A stretch of DNA of 64,000 nucleotides from assembly GCA_029204225.1 (NCBI GenBank), contig CM055102.1, forward strand, positions 28,820,969-28,884,968, given 5' to 3'. Each line of letters starts with the position of its first letter. The first letter of the stretch is position 1. Positions 1 to 12,165 of the stretch are shown here, piece by piece. This stretch comes from Diphasiastrum complanatum. Its lineage: Eukaryota > Streptophyta > Lycopodiopsida > Lycopodiales > Lycopodiaceae. The translations under genes were made by a program, and so were the position numbers. The notes beneath the pieces were generated by a model. The model was given only the letters and a program-made list of their open reading frames with translations. It ran no database searches and was not told the origin of the DNA.

Positions 1-1531
1 AAACAACAGTGTCAGCTTTTTGCAAGGTGACAGTCATAAAATCTCATTTCCTTAATATTGGGGTAGCCCCACACTTTGCCAGAGTCATTTCCTTAACATT
101 TGAGACACTATGAAAAATGCAAAAAATATGACTCTGCATTTTTACTCGTAATTCTTGATAGGCAAAAAATGTGAAAAAGGTAACATTGCATTTTTACACG
201 TAATTTCTGACAGGCGACACAGTTTGGATTGTAGAGAGAGAAAATGTGACACTGTTGTCAAACTCCGTGTATTTTTGCAGACTGTGTAAAAACACTTGTA
301 AATCTGCAGACTGTGTAAAGACACGGGAAAATCCGCAGAACTGGATAAACAATGGATGAGGATTAAAACCGATTAGTCGATTAGTAAGAAGGAGAAGAAT
401 CCAACACAGTCTTCTTCCCTTGAGAATCCATGTGGAACTTAGTCTAAGTGATAGTGATAATTATCAATGAATCAAAAATAAAATCTAGTGCTATTTATCA
501 GAACAAGAAGACAATTATTCTATCGGTTGATAGAATTAGATTATAAAGGAAGCTTTTAATTTCAAGCAATGTTGAAGTAAGATATCAAGATTAGATATAT
601 TATAGAAGCTTTGATACCATGTTGGGAGAAGTCGTGTGATATTCTCCTCGCTGCATGTGTTATGCCTATTGAATCAAAACATGATGGTGAGTCAAACGAC
701 TCGACTGTTTCTACTTGATTTTGGCTTTGAAGTCATCAGAATCAATGGGGTCAATTACGTAGACAAACACAAAGTATGTAGACTTTTAAATGCAAAAGCT
801 GCAGAAAGTTTAGACAGTTCTATAAGAGGGCAATATTAGATAGAACAATAAATTAGAGCGGTATAACATTTACACTGACATAAATCTAAACGCAATAAGC
901 CAATGAATTCAGAAAGTAAACAAGTCAAGTGAAATGACGAGCACAAGACTTAATTGCAGTAATAACCTCATACTTGAAACTTGCTTTTCTGTAACAGCTT
1001 CGATGATGCGAAGATCAGTCGATAGCTTATTCTAACTCTTAGTCTAAATCCAATCGATGTGATAACATCTAGTGTGTCTGCTTATTGATTACAATGATCA
1101 TATTATTCGGAGTGCTTGTTGATCAATTGAATAATCTAATGCTTCATGTTTGCTTGATATGTATCAACTTACTTTAAGCTGTACATTTAATTAGATTTAT
1201 ACAAATGCATAGAGACATAATCAAATGAGGTATGTGGTCAATCTTTACGTGGAGATTTTGTGATTTCATTTAGATAGATGGTTTGTTATATTTCAATGTT
1301 AATTTCATAGTACATGTTTTGTTCTTGATACTAGATTACACAAACATTGACATTAAAGGAAAAAAGAACTATATGTGAGTTACTTTAAAACAATGAACAT
1401 TCTTATAACAAAAACAAGATCATAATGCAATCATAGATGGTGAACAATAGATGAAATATAAATGAGTAAAAGTTAAAACAAACAATGCAATTATAGACAA
1501 TAATTAAAATGTACAACATAGATGGTGAAAC

Positions 1532-1534
<3 letters not shown>
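1..1534. other. intergenic, no gene recognised
   Basis: I see no supported gene here. The only local structure is short imperfect duplication near the left edge. A block beginning TGCATTTTTAC(T/A)CGTAATT occurs at 135 and again at 187, and a GCAGACTGTGTAAA block occurs near 279 and 306. This looks like decayed repeat DNA, but no element family can be assigned. A 67-codon open frame at 636-839 was considered and rejected. Confidence 0.5.

Positions 1535-1573
<39 letters not shown>
1535..1573. repeat. (AC)n microsatellite
   Basis: An uninterrupted AC dinucleotide run of about 19 units, read directly from the sequence. It lies just downstream of a minus-strand gene remnant. A run of this length is expected to vary in length between individuals. 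Confidence 0.98.
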
Positions 1574-1576
<3 letters not shown>

Positions 1577-1694
1577 TGATCCTTTAAAAAAGTACATGGA
1601 GTTTTATTTGTAAGAAAGGGCTTGAAACAAACTTCCTTCTTTCCTACTTGCTACATCAAAGCTAAAACGTAAACATGAAACAAGCAAAGACTTC

Positions 1695-2353
1695 TTAATT
1701 GTCATCGTCCGAATCCAATTTTTGTGAGGAAGCTTGCCCTTCATCACTCTCACTTTCTGACATCTCTTCTTCCACTTCCGTTTCACCGGCTTCTTCCCCT
1801 CCTCTACATAAGACGCTGAACTTCTCTACACATAGTAGAAGATAACAAAGGTCAATAGCAAATAAGTAAAGTAAATGAAGCTCATTAACAAGCAAGAAAA
1901 AGTAATAAAAGTGATTACTAAATAATAGAATCTAATGAGATTAACGTAGCAAGAATTTACCATAGGATGAATGCCTTGTTGAGCAAGATGGTCAAGCAAA
2001 GCATTGTAACCTTGTTGATACCCAATCTTGTACTCTGCATTCATGTATATTCGCCCAAAGTCTTCTTGCTATACAAACATGATTGCAATCATTTAGATAT
2101 GAAAAATGATTAGTAATTAAAAACATAACTATTTACTATAATAAAATTAAACTAAAAAAGCAAAACTTACAAATTGGCCTTGTAAATTGGCTTTTCCACC
2201 TGAGCCAAAGTGAGATTGGCCCAAGAGATTAATTCCTGATTTGGCTTCCCGTTGTTGTTTGAAGCGATTGGGATTCGGATGCTTGGCCTCGTGTACCACC
2301 TTTGGCCAATCTTTCTTTGAAGCCCACCTCGGTCTCTTTTTGTCATTTTTCAC
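1695..2353 (-). pseudogene. three-exon gene remnant, unrecognised (possibly from a DNA transposon)
   Basis: Three minus-strand coding blocks can be joined by plausible splice sites. Exon 2171-2353 (start MKNDKKRPRW, containing LGQSHFGSGGKANLQGQF) has a GTAAGT donor at 2170. Exon 1961-2068 (containing YKIGYQQGYNALLDHL) has a TATAG acceptor and a GTAAAT donor. The last exon runs from about 1825 to 1697. One frame of the last exon is strongly acidic (EEAGETEVEEEMSESESDEG, ending at 1695); another is basic and stays open further, so the final frame is uncertain. The short, charged, exon-split layout resembles the accessory proteins of plant CACTA/En-Spm elements. That is only an impression; no catalytic motif is visible and no family is assigned. 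Confidence 0.35.
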
Positions 2354-2469
2354 TTATCTTTGTAACGATTGGTGCTTATAATGAATATGCGTACACTGTA
2401 CTCGTCAATGCCCATATCGTATTGAATCTATTTGATTGAGGAATATCATTATTCAAAATCTCAATTACC

Positions 2470-2861
2470 TTATTTTTGTTTCCTTGATCTTGTTGCTTCC
2501 AAGGAGTAAATAAGTGTGGCCACAATGTTTGAGAGCAAGGTTGTGCATCCTATTGATCACGATATTGCCCTTACTATCTTTGATGATGGAGCCATCATCA
2601 TCTAGATTATAAAACATATTGCATGATCTCCGATGAGATATCCATCAAAGGAATGTCATGTACTTCTAGTACATCAGTGCTTATCAGTGTATTAGAAGAA
2701 CTTTTCAATTCCAAGTCATCTTGCTCTCTTAAGTTCTTTTCCATTCCTTGTAGTTCAAGCCCACGTAGAAGTCCCAAGGTGAGTTTTCTTGCTCTCTTCC
2801 GCAAGTTGCCGGCATAATACAGAATACAGTAGCCTCCGGTCCATACGAGTAAGTATGTCAA
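2470..2861 (-). other. possible additional exons of the same remnant, unrecognised
   Basis: A minus-strand frame from 2861 to 2607 encodes 84 codons (basic start, then an acidic serine-rich stretch). A second frame, ending near 2470 in TPWKQQDQGNKNK before a GTAATT that could be a donor, may be a further exon. They share strand with the remnant at 1695-2353 and could belong to it. No domain is recognised, and the frames do not join unambiguously. Confidence 0.25.
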
Positions 2862-4510
2862 AGTTTGATCTACTAGATAGCTATCTCAATAGCACATATC
2901 TATCTCTCAACCATCCAGCGTAGATGACTGCAGACTCCAAGATAGATCTCCAGCATATTGCTTTAACTGAACACGTTCAGAACGCGTTCCATTTCGGAAT
3001 GGGCACAAGGTTTAGACTGTCATGAGACAAGTTAATTTTATCCTATTGTTGCCAAGTGCCACAATGAGATTCAACTTAGTACGAGAAGAACTGTTGATTC
3101 ACATAATGAATCATTGAGCACATGTCCCACATCTTTGTACATAGTTAGGAGCTAATTAAATATAAAAGATGATTTATATTCATTTACATGCTTAGGAGGT
3201 TCTGAATTGAGCCCATAAATCAATGTCCCACACTATAGGCTTAATTTGAGAAAATTTAGTGACTAGGCACATGTTTCGCCTTATCCACCTACCAAATGGG
3301 AACGATTCCTAGATTAGGGATTAAATGACAGGGTTAGGTCTATACCTAACCATGGACATAACCATGGACAACCCTAGATCTCATATCTGAGCTAATCTAT
3401 TTGTATTTTTATGAGGATATTTTTGTACATTAATTGATGAGATGCAATTTGAATGTTTGAGTACACATTGTTCTTCTAAGGCCGAGTTGAAGCATCTATG
3501 TTTGAGTGATTTTGATGATCTACATAGTTAATGGAATGATATGAAGTGATTTGCTATCCTACAAACATTTAAGGTTGCTTTGATTGCTTGATCATAGTAA
3601 TTCTAGGAGCAATTGCCACGTAGTCAATTTAGATGCACTTAATATAACCTAAATCCGAAGCTAGTCTAATTGATTTGTTATTTTGGAAACTCTAGTACTT
3701 GATTGGTCTTGTTAGAAGTCTAAACCATTAAGATCCATCATTATTATCAAATAAATGTATTGTGTTGAATGCACAAGTGCTAGGAGGTCACTCAACTCAA
3801 GATTCAAGTCAAAGAAATATTGGATGATGTTGTTTATTTAAAGAAAGTGAGCATCAATTATTGAAGATTTAGATAATATTCTCTTTGTTCATTGTTACTA
3901 GGTCATTGTTCATTTAGATGCACTTAATATAGCTTGAGTTTGAAACTAGTCTTGATTAATTTGGTTATTCTTGATTGGTCTTGTTAGAAGTCTAAACCAT
4001 TAAAATCCATCATTATTAACAAATGAATGTATTGTGTTGAATGCACAAGTGCTAGGAGGTCACTCAACTCAAGATTCAAGTTGAAGAAATATTGGATGAT
4101 GTTGTTTATTTTAAGAAAGTGAACATCAATCAATGAAGATTTTTAACATATTCACTTTGTTCATCGTTAGTAGGTCATCAATGTTGATCTATCCAAACCT
4201 TCTATGCCCATAAGGTAATGGTCATGAGACACTTGCAACCTTTGGTCTGAATCTCAAAAACTCTAAGCTTGCTTTTGTCTTGGCACCATTTGAACAATAT
4301 CATTAGGAGATACTGGAACTCAAAATGGGCCCTTTGTGAAGATGTTTTTTTTTTACTTCGCATGCTTTCAATGTCCATGTGGTTCAATAAAGTACATCCA
4401 CCTATGAGAAACTATAACAATGCTTGACAGACTGAATTTTTTTCTTTCCTGGCCAAAATTTAATCGTTTTCAAAAATCTTGCCAGGTAGTACAAACTAAT
4501 GTGATCGATA
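2862..4510. other. non-coding repeat-derived DNA
   Basis: No coding signal was found. The stretch is AT-rich and contains the tandem duplication listed at 3622-4180. Otherwise I see nothing in it. Confidence 0.5.
3622..4180. repeat. two-copy tandem duplication, about 280 bp unit
   Basis: Copy 1 (3622-3907) and copy 2 (3908 to about 4180) are adjacent and in the same orientation. Both contain the blocks CACAAGTGCTAGGAGGTCAC and AGAAATATTGGATGATGTTG at matching spacing. Differences are scattered substitutions and small indels, so the duplication is not recent. No coding function is apparent. Confidence 0.9.
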
Positions 4511-4511
4511 G

Positions 4512-4932
4512 TTGATGCCTGAAAACATTTTTGTTGCCCGCATTTGGGAACTTGAGGTCAATTTGGAATTGATACTCACAAACTATAGTAAAGTAACCAT
4601 TGTAGGAACATTCTTGTCATTCTCAAATATACTTCCCATTTTCTTCATTCTCTTTATATGTTTGAGCTCAGTGTCCACAGAAAAAGATGGTGACATATAG
4701 TAAAGAACCAAGAGGAACCATTGACGCTATCAATATTTTCAACGAAAGAAATTCAATGGGTCAATGGAAGCCCAAAATATATTGCAAGTCTCAATGGATT
4801 TTGATGCGTCCATATTCCAAAGGCATGTTCCGAAAAAGAAAGCGATCAGATAACATATATAGAAGCTCTTGGAAGAGAAGGATAATGGATTTTAAAGTTC
4901 ATCTCCTAGTCAATCTATCACGGAAGTTCTAG
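4512..4932 (+). other. two overlapping short frames, possibly upstream exon material of gene X copy A
   Basis: Frames at 4512-4700 and 4687-4932 lie just upstream of gene X copy A. Neither has a recognisable domain. The second is moderately basic and could be an exon of X. Copies B and C are both truncated before this part of X, so there is no second copy to confirm it. Confidence 0.2.
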
Positions 4933-5110
4933 TTCAGCACATGTACCTTCACAACATGCACGTGTACCTTTACAACAAACTAAACATTCAAGATTTGAAT
5001 CCGAATGATAGAAAAAAAAAATGCAATTGTAAGTCATGAGATTTACGTGCATATTTGAATGAATTTTCTTTCTTTAAACATAACTAACTATCATATTTGT
5101 TGATTTTGTA

Positions 5111-5865
5111 GATTTATACCCATCCGACATCTTTAAATGGAAATCGGTTCAATCTCTTGCAAGAATAAGAGATGTCATACATTCTAATAATGGTTTACTT
5201 CAATATAAGGGATGGTCTACCATGTATATTTCTAATAAAAAAAGTTTTGTGGGTAGATTAGAGGCATACCCTCTACCAAATTTTACAAGCGAGGAATGGA
5301 TTTCTCCATATTCAAGAATATCAGAAAGTTTTCGATTGAGATTATACATGGATATTCAGAGCATATCAAAATATAGCACTTGTTCAAAGAATAATATATT
5401 GATTGGTATCTACCTTTTAGTATTTTTGTTGATTTTTTTTCATAATGCAATGTACGTCGAACAAAAACAATGTTTATTTGTAAGGACTTAAGTGATGAAA
5501 TGTTCGTTGAGATGTTGGATGATCATTGGGATACAAAACAAAATGAGCAAGTCGAGTGCCGAGTTTGTAAATTATCAATGACATTTGGATATCACATAGA
5601 AAAACAAATGATCACTTTGCTGTTATATTATAGAAGGTGGATAAAATGCAAAAATGAGTGGAAGCCACTAGATCAAGATTATGCAGTAAATCATCAAGAG
5701 CAACTTCAAATAATAATAAAAAGAAATGACATTCTTGCGATGATTGAGTCTGAGGAATATTGGAGTCTCAATCACATTCGATTAGAACTAGACATGTTGC
5801 AGTTTGATCTACCTCAGTATTATCAATTTCGATTGAATGGTGTTAAGGTATGTTATGCCATATGA
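5111..5865 (+). pseudogene. gene X, copy A of the four-gene element
   Basis: The coding part starts after a TTTTGTAG acceptor at 5110 (LYPSDIFKWKSV...). It runs to about 5420, where a GT...AG intron of roughly 65 bp precedes the block that starts DLSDEMFVEMLDDHWD near 5486. That second block aligns over its whole length with gene X copy B at 14133-14510. Shared landmarks are FGYHIEKQM/FRYHIEKQM, W(K/L)PLDQD, and EE(Y/H)W(S/K)L(N/D) ahead of a final NG. Both copies then have a donor at the same place (AAG GTATGT here, CTC GTAAGT in B). The short terminal exon seen in B and C is not found here. The protein family is not recognised and no membrane segment is convincing. Homology between copies is clear; function is unknown. 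Confidence 0.6.
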
Positions 5866-6084
5866 AAATTTTGGTTTTTTTGTTTGCTAGTGATTCCATT
5901 TTGCAAGATAGGCTATACATCATTAATTAATTGAACATAAATAATTTCTCATAAGAGCAAGGTAGGAAGAGCATATAAAATGCAAAGACATAAGTACAAC
6001 CATCAAAATTGAAGATTCGTAGAATTTGAAAAACGCAATTTTCTATAATGTCGTACAATTTTTTGTATACATCATGTTCGAACA

Positions 6085-6570
6085 TATCTTATTAGAGTCA
6101 TGAGGTACATTCGAGATACAACGGACCTGTGCATCTGCAATGGAGAAGTCAACAATGACAACCTTCATCACCTAAGTGGATATTTAAATGCAAGCTAGGG
6201 AGGAGATGTAGATATTTGTAAATCCACATCTGGATTTACATTCTTCTTCAACATCAATCCTATCTCTTGGAATAGTCATAAAAAAACCTCTACTGCTCTT
6301 TCCTCTATAGAAGCAGAATACATTGTTGTTTCTCAAGCTATTAAAAAAACAATTTGGTTGAGAACTTTATTGTCAAATATTATTGTCAGAGTGCCATTTC
6401 CTTATCGGCCAACCCTAGATTTCCCTCTAGGAATAAGCACATTGAGATTCGATAGCAAAACATGATAGCAGATGTGTTTACCAAGGCTTTGAGCATTGAT
6501 GCACACAACAAATTTTGTGCACTGCTTAGTCGAAAGATCAAGGCATTCACGGATCCAGATTAAGCGGGGG
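6085..6570 (+). mobile_element. Ty1/copia 3' end: RNase H fragment and polypurine tract
   Basis: Translation gives the copia RNase H region: RYIRDTTDLCI, then KSTSGFTFF, then STALSSIEAEYIVVSQAIK, which carries the conserved acidic AEY motif. Further on, AT-rich sequence leads to AAGCGGGGG at 6563-6570, a typical polypurine tract, followed directly by TGTTGAATTT, the expected start of a 3' LTR. Several stop codons show that it is dead. The insertion sits between genes X and D of copy A and has removed or displaced gene H there. Confidence 0.85.
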
Positions 6571-7350
6571 TGTTGAATTTATTTTTCTACTTTCCTAAAT
6601 CCCATGTTAATCTAGTTCCATTCATATTGTTGTAGTTTTACATGCATTGTCGCATAGTCTATAGAAATATGCAAGAGAATGGCAGTCTGACTTGTCGGAG
6701 TTGGTCGACTTATTGGAAAAAGACTTGGTCAACTTATCGAGGAGTCCGACTTATCAACTCAACCAACCATCATTAGGAACCATCATACGACTATTCTAAC
6801 TCCATTGACTATCGACAACAACATGCTCGACTCCGAATAGTTGAAGCCTTCTCACATCCACTTCCTGTACTATGCAACTACTTGGACAATGACAGCGACA
6901 ACCACAATCTACTCTAGACGGCGTAACAGCTCCATGCCATCTTCTTGTACATACATATGGACAAATGTAAATTATATATAATTGATTATTGTAATCAATT
7001 AACATATGTCATAAAATGTCAATTATAATGCCAGACAAGATAAGCTGATTCCACATATTCTCAAGCACCCATAGACGGCGAGACGACAGCTTATCAGAGA
7101 CAGACATAGTAGATACTGTCAAATATTGATTCTTCCTTCTCAAACTGATTGTCAAAATAAGCTCATAGCTATTACAGATTGTAGTTAGCTTTGTGAGCAT
7201 GCGGTTTCGCCCGCTATTGTTTTGTGCTCACCAGCATCATCTGACTTGTATTTATATACATTCAATCTGAATAAATTACTATCTGGTTTTGCGTTGAGAT
7301 TTTGTCAATGTTGCATGCTTTCGCTCTCTATCTGACTCTCTAATTGATTT
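6571..7350 (+). mobile_element. probable copia 3' LTR
   Basis: This follows the polypurine tract and starts with TG. A TATA-like stretch (TATTTATATACATT) lies near 7250, as expected for an LTR promoter. The right boundary is not certain because no second LTR is present to compare and no clean target-site duplication was identified. Coding sequence of gene D copy A resumes by about 7640. Confidence 0.5.
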
Positions 7351-7639
7351 GTCTGCTGTCTACTCTTCTGGTTCCTCATAATCGCAATTAAGCTCTATTT
7401 TGTGTTTGCCTACTATTGTAGTAGTGCACACACTGAGGGATTCAGTCGACCATTGCCTTCGTGCAGTAGTAGGATAGTTCTGATCCAATTGTTCGACCTG
7501 TGTGATCACCACGGTCATGTTTTGATATCGATAAGCTTGTTTCAATCGAAGTAGATGATCTAGATACTGATATAGGTGTTGAAGCTGAAGCATCTATGGC
7601 TTCAGAGTTTGTGAGCAAACTATCTCTTGTTCTATAATC

Positions 7640-8634
7640 CTATCTAATTCTTTTCCAACTTCAACTCCTATTAATATAAAAACTATACTTGATGTTTCTG
7701 TATACTTTATAGATAATCACAATTATATTTTTTTTTATGATATAGAAGATGTTTTTAATATGAGAGAAGATGAAGTCTTCTCTATTTTTGCAAAACAATT
7801 CTTAGAATTTTTTGACATTATTGATTTTAGTTATAATGATCTCAAAAGTGAGATAGATTTTCATAAAGATGGCAATTGGAAATCTGGCAAGAAGGCATTG
7901 AAGCCCATAATTGAAAAATCAAAAGCATATGAGAAAAGTTTGCCAAACGAGAAAGAAATTTTGGAATTCCAAAAAAAGTATACTCCAAGAACTTAGTATA
8001 TCCCCTCGAGCAATGTAGAAGCTATTGGAGGACATTGCATTAGTAGAAAAAACGTTGTTGAATCCGATGATTATGATCTGGTAAGCTGATATTATATTGG
8101 TTTTGATGTTGTACTATTTTCTTTCAATCAAAAGTTTAAGTTTGAGATGGTATTGTTTTCTTTCATTCTAAATATATTACCTTTACTTGTTACCAGATGC
8201 TATTGAACTAGATAACTTTGGTATGAGACATGGAGGCCTTCGAGATATATTATATGGGAGAAAGGATGCATCTCTTTCCCATTATTCAAAAAAACTTTGA
8301 AAATAATGAGATCTGTATACATCATGGGTCTTTAAATCCATATGTTGCCACTATCATTATGGCTATTAAGGCATTATCTGTTAGTTTAGGAGGCCATACT
8401 TACTCTAGAGGAAATTCCAAAATAGTTTTTGTTAAGAGGGATCTGGCCATTAAAATATTGGGTTATATCCCTAAAGATACTACAAAAAGATACTTTGCAA
8501 TGGCCATTTATTCGGGTTATATAGATATGACCAAAAGAAAAAATTTAGAATTTTTGGATCCATATGAAAGGAGATTATTCCTTTATGACAATACCATCCG
8601 CCTGAATCTTGGAGAGGATGATGATAAAAATTAA
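7640..8634 (+). pseudogene. gene D, copy A of the four-gene element
   Basis: The first block (VSVYFIDNHNYIFFYDIEDV..., 7690-7996) aligns with copy B (PVYYVNDDVYFTTADLCKF). A stop follows at about 7996. A spliceosomal intron is conserved in position with copies B and C: GTAAGC donor at 8081, TTACCAG ending at 8196. The last exon starts DAIELDNFGMRHGG (copy B: DALIIDDFAARRGG). It shifts frame near 8260, then continues as IIMAIKALSVSLGGH...KIVFVKRDLAIKILGYI to a stop at 8634. That region carries the family signature (I)IMA(I/V)KALS-x3-GGH. The acidic C-terminus (GEDDDKN) matches the acidic end of copy B. The family is unknown to me. The frameshift and stop mark it as a relic. Confidence 0.7.
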
Positions 8635-8699
8635 ACAATGTTCTGTAACAGATTATCGTTATATTACAAAGATCAATATTTTGTTATGAATTTGAATGC

Positions 8700-8890
8700 C
8701 ATTATTAAAGATCATAAGGTTTGGTGAGCTTTTAGCTTGATATCTAAATTGTGCTCTTCTATAAAACCACTGAAAAGTTGAACTAGATATTTATTTTTTG
8801 CATTATGTCCACCATGATTTGTAGCTCAATGAAACGCTCCTCTGGCTTGCCAATGCAATTTTTCCATTCCTTGAGAGATGCGGATATGGG
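8700..8890 (-). pseudogene. gene T 3' end, copy A
   Basis: On the minus strand the frame reads SQGMEKLHWQARGAFH, then a stop, then TNHGG. It matches gene T copy B (SSQGMEKSHWQARAAFH, 19.2 kb) and copy C (SSQGMEKSHWQA, 50.35 kb). It lies convergent to gene D, as in the other copies. Everything upstream has been replaced by the Ty3/gypsy element that begins at about 8890. Only the C-terminal piece remains. Confidence 0.7.
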
Positions 8891-11310
8891 CATTGCTACA
8901 AGAATTGCCCAATTTAACTTGGAACAAGCGCACCCTTGAATTTAATTTTTGTGTAACTGACAGCAGTTCTAGGAAGGACGCCACAGGGAAAGCAAAACCC
9001 CCAAGTTCAAGTGCTAGTCGTTACGCGAGCACAAAAAGGGAAGGGAGTGGCTACATCACCAACATCATCAGTATCAATGGCCGATGATCAACCCATAGCT
9101 GCAGGACCATATCCTAATGTGAGGGAGGAAGGAAGACAATACCATAAGATATGCCATTGGATACAAGATGCACAGGCAGAGGAAGCAGCGCGAGCAAGGG
9201 AACAACTAGCAGCACCTCTACCATTAGAAGTACCAGCACCACTAGTCGACTCTCCATTGTGAACATTTCACCATCATGAAGTACCATTTCGTGTAGCATG
9301 AGTTAGGTTCACAATCAGGAGTGCTCGCAAGATTTCTAACTAGCCGCATGGACATATCTTTTGGGGAACTCTTGCGGATGGCACCACAAGCTAAAAGCAT
9401 TCTACCAGATTGGCTCAATTTAGAGTCGGAACCAACCACAATGGAGCCCTTATACTGAGCAGGCTACGAAGGAACAAGCAATGGGCAGCATGGGAAAGTG
9501 AAGAGCAGAACATCACCCTGCCAATCAAGCACAAGTGATTTGAAGACAAAGCAACAGTGGTAGATGGAGGATCAGGTGTAAATTTGATCTCCACTACCTT
9601 GTATCAGAAATGGGGTTTGCAAGGATTGAAACCAGCAAAATTTGCCATGAAATTAGCATATCAATCCTGTGTAAAACCAAAGGGTCTAGTTGACGACATT
9701 CCGGTAAAAATAGCAGGAATGCAATTCGTAATCACCTTCGTGGTGATGGACATAAGACTTGTCAAAGACAAGGGTCATTGTTGATCTGCCACCTCTAGAG
9801 ACGATTCGTGGAGTCTACGTGTTTATGGGTCATGCCGACTACTACCGGATTTTCATTCTAGATTTTGCGGAGTTAGCACGACTAATATACAAGCTCACAA
9901 CGAAACCACATTGGACGGAGGAGGCCCTGCAAGATTTCCATAAGCTTAAGGATGCATTGGTCTTAGCGCCAATATTAAGACCACCCAATTGGTCCGTAGA
10001 GTTTCATGTTCATATAGACGCATCAAAGTATGTAGTGAGAGCAGTCTTAACTCAGCCAGTTTGCTAGCCGACAACTCAGTGATTCAGAGATGAACTAGTC
10101 GACCACAAAGTGGAAGGCACTGGCTATGATTTATGCGTTCAAAGATTTTTGACGTTATTTGATGGCCACCCATTTTGCTTTTTATATGGACCATCAACCC
10201 TTGCTTTATCTTGTTGATAAAACTTGCAACACATGGAGAATCACTCATTGGTTACTTTTGTTGTTTAAGTTTGATTTTCGATTCGTGTGCGCAAGGGAAA
10301 GCAACATTATATGATAGATCATGTGTCGCAAATCAAGAGGAAGGAGACTGCAGCCCTACATGGGTGGTGGTCATTTCGCATCTGACAGTTCACAAGGTCT
10401 TGTAGTCAAGATGCTGGTGGCCAATGATTCATAAGGACACGGATGAGTACTTGAGGAAATGCGACGTGTGCTAGAGAGCCAGAAGACCGACAAGATTGAA
10501 CTATGATCTTCTACATCCAGTCCTAGCTCAAGCACCATTCGAGAAATGGGGATTGGACTATATTGGTCCTATTCATCCTGGTGCAAGAAGTTCACAAGCC
10601 CGATATATTATCATGGCTACGGATTATCTCACCAAGTGGGTAGAAGCCAAGGCAGTGCGAACAGTTGACCCTCAAGCAACTGCCAAGTTCCTATACGAAA
10701 ATATCATTGTGCGCTTCGGATGCCTGGTGGAGATAGTCATCAGCGATCGCAGAAGCCATTTCGTCAATGAGACCATTAAAGTCCTGTTGGAGGAATCTTT
10801 CGTGATCCATCAGCACACCTTATTATCCTCGCGGTAATGGGCAGGCAGAGTCATCCAATAAGATCTTGTGTAGCGTGATCACGAAAACATTGAAGCTAGC
10901 AGATTTAATTGGGAGCACAAGCTACATGTTGCCCTTTGGGCATTCAGGACAGTGTATAAGAAAAGCACCAACCACACACCATTCCAATTGGTTTATGGTC
11001 AGGATGCAGTAATGCCAACAGAGTTTTTGGTGCCATCATTAAGGGTTGTCATGACACAACGCCTGGATGAATGCAAATTTCTACAACTATGCCATGAAGC
11101 CTTACACAAACTTTGCGAGACACGCATCTTGGCAGTACATGCAATAACAGCCGAGAAATCATGGTGCAAGGCATGGCACGATTGTCAGTTACACAAGAAG
11201 GATCTTTGATCTACAGCCTAGTCCTAATATATAAAACCCAAGCAATCAAGGAAAAATTGAAGTTCACAGGCAAAGGCCCGTATCGTGTCAAGAAAATCTT
11301 AAGCCATGGA
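8890..11310 (+). mobile_element. Ty3/gypsy retrotransposon remnant 1
   Basis: Domains in order on the plus strand are as follows. A gag zinc-knuckle piece (CGYGHCYKNCP, about 8880-8912). A protease region at 9557-9745 with VDGGSGVNLI, where D-G-G replaces the usual D-(S/T)-G. The end of the reverse transcriptase and start of RNase H at 9780-10067 (FMGHADYYRIFILDFAELA, then HVHIDASKYVVRAVL). The remaining RNase H to about 10300. An integrase at about 10430-11060 with a zinc-binding remnant (LRKCDVC), catalytic-core landmarks GLDYIGPIH and ISDRRSHF, and the downstream NHTPFQLVYGQDA. The catalytic reverse-transcriptase core between protease and RNase H is missing. Stops and frameshifts interrupt every domain, so the copy is dead. 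Confidence 0.9.
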
Positions 11311-11319
11311 GCTATGTAA

Positions 11320-11530
11320 CCTTGAACAATTTGATGGGACACCCTTTATCAAGCCTATCGGAAGTCACCACAACCAGATCTAATGAAAATAAGTCAGATC
11401 TAAGTAGATCTAGTCAGATAAAGCAGAATCCATCAAGATTCAAAAAGATCGGGCAAGATCTAGGCAGATCAAGCAAGATCCAACATGATTCAAATAGGAT
11501 CTAGATCCAAATGGGACCAAAAGAGTAGCA
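11320..11530. repeat. degenerate AGATC-type short repeats
   Basis: A run of imperfect units built on AGATC(T), such as CAGATCTAAGTAGATCTAGT and AGATCTAGGCAGATCAAGC. It lies between the gypsy coding remnant and the LTR-like region to the right. Units are of unequal length, so this is a degenerate array rather than a clean tandem repeat. Confidence 0.6.
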
Positions 11531-12165
11531 TATCATCATCAGAAACTACTTAGCCTCAAAAAATTCATATTTGAGACACATATCTCAAGAAAAAGTACCA
11601 AAAATAGGGGTGAAAATCACTTAAACTGATGGATCGGTAACCAAATCTTCAAAAGAACCTTCACAATAGCTTCCATATTTAGATCTACCCCAGTTGGACC
11701 CACAAAAATCTCTGCAAAGATTACCTATGAAGAATCAATCTAAATTGAGTGTTTGCGAAGGTTTAGAGAAGTTGTATCTAAGGAACCTTCGTAGGGCATC
11801 AAAACCTTCAAACTAACCTTCGTAGACAGCATTTTTGAAATCAAGACAGTGAAATTGACCTACCTACATGGTCAAATCATGAAAATCTATTATACAGAGC
11901 ATGTTGTGCGAGAGTTCAACCTTCGTAGAGCTGAAGAACCTTCGGAGAACCTTCACAGGGCATCCAAAACACCTTCTGAACCTTTGCAGACTTCTTTGAG
12001 ACCTTATAATTATGAGAAACAGGCCCTTGCAAAAATTTGGTTGGAAATGAGCTGGGGAAAGTGTACTTTCCTAATATGCACTCAATTCTTGCCTATATAA
12101 GGACAAAATTTGAGTCATTTGGCACTTCATTCAATGAAGCTCTGCCAAAATTTACATTGAATTTT
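11531..12165 (+). mobile_element. LTR-like region with CCTTCG repeats and TATA box
   Basis: No coding content. The motif ACCTTCG(T/C)AG and close variants recur at least six times between 11760 and 11990. A TATATAAGG box lies at about 12093, followed by the kind of leader seen at LTR promoters. The position, after gypsy coding sequence and before a gag-like region, suits an LTR. No partner LTR is present to set its ends. Confidence 0.4.

Noticed and set aside
636-839. A 67-codon plus-strand frame with INGVNYVDKHKVCRLL, faintly like the VNDDVYFTTADLCKF part of gene D
   Set aside because: The likeness covers about 20 residues with few identities, and no other part of D, H, T or X is nearby. 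Not enough to call a fourth copy.
1535-1573. Short regular repeats in the window as possible CRISPR arrays
   Set aside because: The AC run, AG run and 23-bp repeats have no unique spacers, and the sequence is eukaryotic.
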